From positions 1 to 64,000 of the forward strand of contig CAVUUV010000001.1 of the NCBI GenBank assembly GCA_963744905.1: a stretch of DNA of 64,000 bases. Reading direction: 5' to 3'. A program made the position numbers and the translations under genes. This stretch comes from DATFFO01 sp963744905. GTDB lineage: Bacteria > Actinomycetota > Acidimicrobiia > Spongiisociales > ZC4RG35. Of the stretch, positions 59,894 through 64,000 are shown piece after piece. Each line of letters starts with the position of its first letter. Positions within the stretch are counted from its first letter, which is position 1. The notes below the pieces were generated by a model. The model saw nothing but the letters and a program-made list of their open reading frames with translations, was not told the DNA's origin and made no database searches.

Positions 59894-60708
59894 GCGAAGA
59901 GATGACAGACCGACCCACCGACCAGCCGGCAGCCCAACAGGCCCTGGTCGAGATGAAGCACATGAAGGTCAGCTTCGGTGGGGTCCACGCCGTGGACGAC
60001 ATGGAGTTCGACCTCTATCCGGGCGAGATCCACGGCCTGGTGGGTGGCAACGGCGCCGGCAAGTCGACCCTGATCAAGACCCTGTCGGGCGCTCAGAAAC
60101 CCGACTCGGGTCAGATCATCGTCGACGGCAAGCCGGTGACCATCGATTCGCCGATCACTGCCAAGAACCTGGGCATCGAGACCATCTACCAGACCCTGGC
60201 CCTGGCCGACAACATCGACGCTCCCGGCAACATGTTCCTCGGTCGGGAACTGACGACCCCGACCGGCAACCTGAACGACTCGGCCATGGAGAACGAGGCC
60301 CGAACGGTCATGGCTCGCCTCAATCCCAAGTTCGAGAACTTCAAGTCGCCGGTCGAATCGCTTTCCGGTGGCCAGCGCCAGTCGGTGGCCATCGCCCGGG
60401 CCGTCTACTTCAACGCCCGCATCCTGATCATGGACGAGCCCACCGCCGCCCTGGGGCCGGCGGAGACCGAACAGGTGCGGGAGCTGATCCGCCAGCTCAA
60501 GCAAGAGGGGATCGGGATCATCCTCATCAGCCACGACATCCACGACGTCTTCGACCTGGCCGACCGGATCACCGTCATGCTGCAAGGCAAGCTGGTCGGG
60601 ACCGTCAACAAGGGCGACGTGACGATGGACGAGGTGCTGGCCATGATCATCGCCGGCAAGAGGCCGGGCGAAGTCACCGAATCCGACCTGGCCGATCTGC
60701 ACCGTTGA
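59890..60708 (+). CDS. xylG: sugar ABC transporter ATP-binding protein
   Basis: A 272-residue ATPase with one nucleotide-binding domain: Walker A GGNGAGKST, signature LSGGQRQSVAIARAV, Walker B ARILIMDEPTAALG and the H-loop ISHDIHD. E. coli XylG has two such domains (about 510 residues); a single-domain form is usual for the actinobacterial and FrcA-like type. GTG start overlapping xylH. It powers the transporter at the inner membrane. Confidence 0.88.
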   Translation: MSEEMTDRPTDQPAAQQALVEMKHMKVSFGGVHAVDDMEFDLYPGEIHGLVGGNGAGKSTLIKTLSGAQKPDSGQIIVDGKPVTIDSPITAKNLGIETIYQTLALADNIDAPGNMFLGRELTTPTGNLNDSAMENEARTVMARLNPKFENFKSPVESLSGGQRQSVAIARAVYFNARILIMDEPTAALGPAETEQVRELIRQLKQEGIGIILISHDIHDVFDLADRITVMLQGKLVGTVNKGDVTMDEVLAMIIAGKRPGEVTESDLADLHR

Positions 60709-60819
60709 TGGCGGTGCGCGGCGGGGCGCATCGAAGGATCTAGTTGGGGATTGTCGAGCGGACTACCACCATGGGTCCTGTCCTCGATATTCGGCGAGTG
60801 ACCTTTGAAGGAGGCAGAT

Positions 60820-61527
60820 ATGAGCAAGCTCGATGGAAAGGTGGCCCTGGTCACGGGAGCGAGCCGGGGAATAGGCGCCGCCGTGGCCCATTCGCTGCAT
60901 GGTCGAGGGGTGAAACTGGCCCTGGCGTCGCGCAGTGGCGAAGATGCCGGGATCGAAGATGCCCTGGCCCGGCCCGCCGACGTGCGTGATCCGGAGGCCG
61001 TGACCAATCTGGTAGAGGAAGCGGTGGGTCGATTCGGCGGTCTCGACATCCTGGTCGTCAATGCAGGTGTGGGCGCCTACGGCCCCTTCCTCGATCTGCC
61101 CTCGGCCCAGATGGAGGAGATGATCGACGTCAACGTCAAGGGCGCCCTGTACTCGATCAGGGCCGCCCTTCCCCACCTGATCGAGAGCGGTGAGGGTGAC
61201 CTGGTCACGATCGCCAGCGAGGCAGGACGGCGGGGTCTGCCCTATGAGGCCGTCTACTGCGCCTCGAAATTCGCCCAGATCGGCCTCACCCGGGCCCTCG
61301 ACCACGAGTTGCGGGAGAAGGGCGTGCGCTGCACGAACATCGCCCCGGGAGGGGTGGCGACGGACTTCGCCATGGGAAGGGGCCGCACTCCCGACATGCC
61401 GGAGCTCGAGGGGATGATGGAGCCCGAGGACGTTGCGGAAGCGGTCGTATTCGCCCTCACCCGTCCCCGCGGGCACCGAATCCTCGAGCTGGCCATGCGC
61501 CCGGTCAGCGAGCCCTCCTGGGGTTGA
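60820..61527 (+). CDS. short-chain dehydrogenase/reductase
   Basis: A 235-residue SDR; AAGGAGG precedes ATG 60820. GASRGIGAAVAHSL binds NAD(P), NAGVGAYGPF is the N-A-G motif, and the catalytic S...YxxxK is IAS and YCASK. Substrate unknown. Its place after the ABC genes suggests sugar or polyol oxidation, but it has its own 111-bp leader. Convergent to xylB. Confidence 0.85.
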   Translation: MSKLDGKVALVTGASRGIGAAVAHSLHGRGVKLALASRSGEDAGIEDALARPADVRDPEAVTNLVEEAVGRFGGLDILVVNAGVGAYGPFLDLPSAQMEEMIDVNVKGALYSIRAALPHLIESGEGDLVTIASEAGRRGLPYEAVYCASKFAQIGLTRALDHELREKGVRCTNIAPGGVATDFAMGRGRTPDMPELEGMMEPEDVAEAVVFALTRPRGHRILELAMRPVSEPSWG

Positions 61528-61536
61528 CCCGGACGA

Positions 61537-63042
61537 TCAGGACTCCCCACCGACGGAGAGGGCGTCGAAGGTAGGGGAGAGGGCCGGATACAGCCCGTCG
61601 TAGCGTTCATGAGCCCCGGCATATAGTTCCACCCGGTCCGATGGCCGGGCGGCGGGAACGGTTTCGACGACGGCCGCTGCCGCATCCTCCACCGAGGGGA
61701 ACCATCCGGCGCCGGTGGCGGCCAGCAGGGCGGCGCCGTAAGCAGCGCCCTCCTGAGCCGGCACGGTGACGATTTCGGCTCGAAGCACGTCGGCCAGGAT
61801 CTGGCGCCACAACGAGCTGCGGGTGCCTCCCCCCGAGGCCCGGATCTCGACCGGGGCAGTCAGGCCCGCCCCGATCATCAGGTCGAGACCGTCTCGCAGA
61901 CCGAAGGCCACTCCCTCCAGCACAGCCCGGGTGAGATGACGCAGGTCGTGGCGCACCGTCAGGCCCACGAAGGCTCCCCGCGCCAGGGGGTCGGGGTGAG
62001 GGGTCCGTTCGCCGGTCAGATACGGCAGAAAGAGCAAGCCCTCGCATCCCGGTGCCACCTGGGCGGCACCCTCTACCAGCTCGTCGAATGAGGCGCCGGG
62101 GGCGAGCGCGTCCCGCAGCCAGCGCAGGCTGCCGGAGGCCGAGAGCATCACGCCCATCATGTGCCACCGCCCGGGCACGGCGTGGCAGAAGGAGTGGACA
62201 CGCCCCTCGGTTTCGATCGACGGTCGCTCGGTGGTGGCAAAAACCACTCCCGATGTGCCCAGGGACAGGGCCACGACTCCCGGCGACACCGCTCCCACGC
62301 CGACGGCGTTGGCGGACTGGTCTCCGCCACCCGCCATCACCGGTGTCCCTTCGGTCAACCCCGTCAGCTGAGCCGCCTCGGTCGAGATGTGTCCCGTCAC
62401 CTCGGGGCCCTCGAAGGTGGGTGGAAGCAGCTCCGGATCGATGTCGAGAGCGGCCAGGACGTCCGGAGACCAGGTTCTGGCCGCCAGGTCGAAGAGAATC
62501 GTCCCCGAGCCCCCCGCCACATCGATGGCGTGCCCGCCTGTGAGGCGGAGCCTGACGAAATCCTTGGGCAGCAGGACGTGGCGCACTCTGGACCACTTGT
62601 CGGGTTCGTGGTTCTTCACCCACAACAGCTTGGGGGCGGTGAAACCGGTGAGGGCGTCGTTTCCGGTGGTCGCAATCAGCTTTTCCCTGCCCACGCGGTG
62701 CCGGATCTCATCACACTCGGGGCCGGTGCGCTGGTCGTTCCACAGGATGGCCGGGCGCACCACCCGATCCGCTTCGTCCAGCAGCACCGAGCCATGCATC
62801 TGGCCGGTCAGGCCCACCGCCTGCACCCCTCCAGCGTCGCCCGCCCCGGCGTCGGCCAGGGCCCGTTGGATCGTGGATCGGGCCGCATCCCACCACAGTG
62901 AGGGATCCTGCTCGCTCCACAGCGGCCGCGGGGTCGCATAGGGGTACTCGGCCGAGGCGGTGGCCCGGACGCGGCCATGGCTGTCGATGAGGATCGCCTT
63001 GGTGGCGGTGGTGGAAACGTCGATCCCGAGGACGAGACTCAT
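61537..63042 (-). CDS. xylB: xylulokinase
   Basis: Phosphorylates D-xylulose to xylulose 5-phosphate. 501 residues, the usual length. FGGY-kinase motifs: LGIDVSTTATKAILID (ATP site), GLTGQMHGSVLLDE (substrate site with QMHG, typical for XylB), LSLGTSGVVFA and ASGGGTRSSLWRQILADVL. Overlaps the epimerase-like gene upstream by 4 bp. Together with xylA it forms the isomerase pathway for xylose. Confidence 0.92.
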   Translation of the reverse strand: MSLVLGIDVSTTATKAILIDSHGRVRATASAEYPYATPRPLWSEQDPSLWWDAARSTIQRALADAGAGDAGGVQAVGLTGQMHGSVLLDEADRVVRPAILWNDQRTGPECDEIRHRVGREKLIATTGNDALTGFTAPKLLWVKNHEPDKWSRVRHVLLPKDFVRLRLTGGHAIDVAGGSGTILFDLAARTWSPDVLAALDIDPELLPPTFEGPEVTGHISTEAAQLTGLTEGTPVMAGGGDQSANAVGVGAVSPGVVALSLGTSGVVFATTERPSIETEGRVHSFCHAVPGRWHMMGVMLSASGSLRWLRDALAPGASFDELVEGAAQVAPGCEGLLFLPYLTGERTPHPDPLARGAFVGLTVRHDLRHLTRAVLEGVAFGLRDGLDLMIGAGLTAPVEIRASGGGTRSSLWRQILADVLRAEIVTVPAQEGAAYGAALLAATGAGWFPSVEDAAAAVVETVPAARPSDRVELYAGAHERYDGLYPALSPTFDALSVGGES

Positions 63043-63905
63043 CCCCCGGCGTCTCCCCACAGCCACTGCCAGGCCTGACCGGTGCCGTCGCAGGGCCTCA
63101 CGGTCCACACCTCGCGGTGGGAGGCGGCCTCAGCGCCTCCCACCGTCACCAGGGGCCCGAGGCTCTCCAGTTCGATGAAGTCCTCATTCACGTACACCTC
63201 GGCTACCGCACCCCGATCGGGCCGGGTCCGTCCCGACTCGCGGGGTATCTCTTTTATGAACAGGTGATCGTCGATCAGATACCCGATTCTGCCCGGGCTG
63301 GGGCCTACACCGATCTTGAGGGGAGGGCCGGGCTCTGCTCTCACAGTGACACCCCGGGTCCCCCAGCCGAGGCGGGAGTCGGTCAGATCGGTGTAGGGCC
63401 ACAGGACGATGCTGGCGCTGGCCCGAGGACCGCCGGGAGGGTGAGAGTTGACCGGGAGCAGGGCAACCCCTCCCAACCGAAGCTGGGTGATCGCCCACGC
63501 CGCCACCTCGAGGCGCTGTCCCTCGGGGGCGGAGAGGGTGTGGTCGACGACGAGGCCCTCATCGGTCGCTCGTATCTCCATGGTCTTGATCAGGCCGGCA
63601 TGATCGACAGGACCGGTCAGTGTGGCCGTGCCCGCCTCGGTGTCGAGCCGGCACGGGTGGTCGTCGGGGGCATAGGAGATGGCCGGGATCTCCGGAGCCG
63701 CCCATAGCCGGTGACCACCCCGAAAACGGTAGACGCCGGAATCGGGATGCTCGAGCACCACGTCGTCGGAGAGCCGGGCAAACAGAGGAGGGCTCGCGTC
63801 GAGTCCCAACTCGACGATCCGGGGGCCGAAGCCGGTCGCCACTGTGACCACGTAGGGCCCCATCTCCAGCCGACGCCCTTCCATCCCGGGCCCGGAGCCG
63901 GGCAC
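63039..63905 (-). CDS. aldose-epimerase-fold-like protein
   Basis: A 288-residue soluble protein, GTG start overlapping the xylA stop by one base. FGPRIVELGLDASPPLFARL, GGHRLWAAPEIPAIS, QLRLGGVALLPVN and FIKEIPRE have the beta-rich character of galactose-mutarotase-like (DUF4380-type) proteins. Lying between xylA and xylB, it may interconvert xylose anomers; the family call is tentative as I cannot place the catalytic residues. Confidence 0.6.
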   Translation of the reverse strand: MPGSGPGMEGRRLEMGPYVVTVATGFGPRIVELGLDASPPLFARLSDDVVLEHPDSGVYRFRGGHRLWAAPEIPAISYAPDDHPCRLDTEAGTATLTGPVDHAGLIKTMEIRATDEGLVVDHTLSAPEGQRLEVAAWAITQLRLGGVALLPVNSHPPGGPRASASIVLWPYTDLTDSRLGWGTRGVTVRAEPGPPLKIGVGPSPGRIGYLIDDHLFIKEIPRESGRTRPDRGAVAEVYVNEDFIELESLGPLVTVGGAEAASHREVWTVRPCDGTGQAWQWLWGDAGG

Positions 63906-64000
63906 TAGTGCGACGACCAGATGGCCCGGTTGACCCGATTCTCCAGCATCTCCTGACGTCCCGAGACGGGCTGCGGATCTATCTCGCCCGCGTTGACCCG
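63905..64000 (-). CDS. xylA: xylose isomerase, C-terminal end
   Basis: Only the last 31 residues are in the window: RVNAGEIDPQPVSGRQEMLE, then NRVNRAIWSSH and TAG. The SGRQE-x-LEN-x-VN pattern is the C-terminus of XylA as in E. coli (SGRQEQLENLVN). The gene continues past the window edge. It would be the first known gene of the unit xylA, epimerase-like, xylB. Confidence 0.8.
   Translation of the reverse strand, partial: RVNAGEIDPQPVSGRQEMLENRVNRAIWSSH

Noticed and set aside
1..64000. tRNA, rRNA, riboswitch or CRISPR arrays
   Set aside because: I looked for cloverleaf-like, rRNA-like and regularly spaced repeats and saw none; a covariance-model scan would be needed to exclude small RNAs.

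Overview
The window is GC-rich, densely coded DNA from an actinomycete-type bacterium. Signs are frequent GTG/TTG starts, four-base start/stop overlaps, an F420-type luciferase-like oxidoreductase, a secreted protein with three SLH-like repeats, and DosR-like promoter boxes. My best guess is Actinomycetota, perhaps class Acidimicrobiia. This is inference from gene style, not from a marker gene; no rRNA or tRNA was seen.

Layout. 1-8.7 kb: a divergent ArsR/SufR-like regulator and a six-gene operon for a periplasmic type II molybdopterin oxidoreductase of the NxrA / periplasmic NarG kind (alpha, an 83-residue protein, beta, TorD-like chaperone, heme-b gamma subunit, multi-pass membrane protein). 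8.7-24.4 kb: accessory and housekeeping genes, namely a 160-bp MITE, an anti-sigma kinase with two STAS antagonists, two FMN split-barrel proteins, two single-domain cNMP-binding proteins, the SLH-repeat protein, a broken MoaD/Mut7-C gene, a TetR-controlled methyltransferase split by a second MITE copy, an acyl-CoA dehydrogenase, a DedA-PAP2 fusion, and GerW-like and CHAD proteins. 24.6-26.6 kb: an Rrf2 iron-sulfur regulator and a copper nitrite reductase (nirK) fused to a C-terminal cupredoxin. 27.2-32.9 kb: a group 1 [NiFe] hydrogenase (hyaABCD, hypA, hypC) with divergent cytochrome c and hybE. 32.9-40.3 kb: PEP synthase, pyruvate:ferredoxin oxidoreductase and its dihydroorotate-dehydrogenase-like partner. 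40.4-46.3 kb: a group 3b NAD(P)-linked [NiFe] hydrogenase (order B-cNMP-G-D-A) with its own protease, a short HypA and HypC. 46.4-55.7 kb: a glucoamylase-like enzyme, peptidases, a UnbU/UnbV-type pair and a Gfo/Idh/MocA oxidoreductase. 55.7-64 kb: a xylose-type locus (ROK repressor, ABC transporter, SDR, xylulokinase, epimerase-like protein and the end of xylA).

How the parts may work together (inference). The Nxr/Nar-like enzyme interconverts nitrite and nitrate, NirK makes NO from nitrite, the exported hydrogenase feeds H2 electrons to the membrane through cytochrome b, and the cytosolic hydrogenase and PFOR balance NAD(P)H and ferredoxin. DosR-like boxes lie upstream of the nxr-like operon (two good boxes) and, with less certainty, upstream of nirK, hya, the group 3b cluster and nifJ. 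This suggests one hypoxia-controlled nitrogen-oxide and hydrogen energy module. The same set (Nxr, NirK, group 3b hydrogenase, PFOR) is known from nitrite-oxidising Nitrospira, so the direction of the Nxr/Nar-like enzyme is the main open question.

Sequence quality or decay. Several genes carry indels: the MoaD/Mut7-C gene (two), xylF (two) and probably the xylH start. These could be real mutations or assembly errors.
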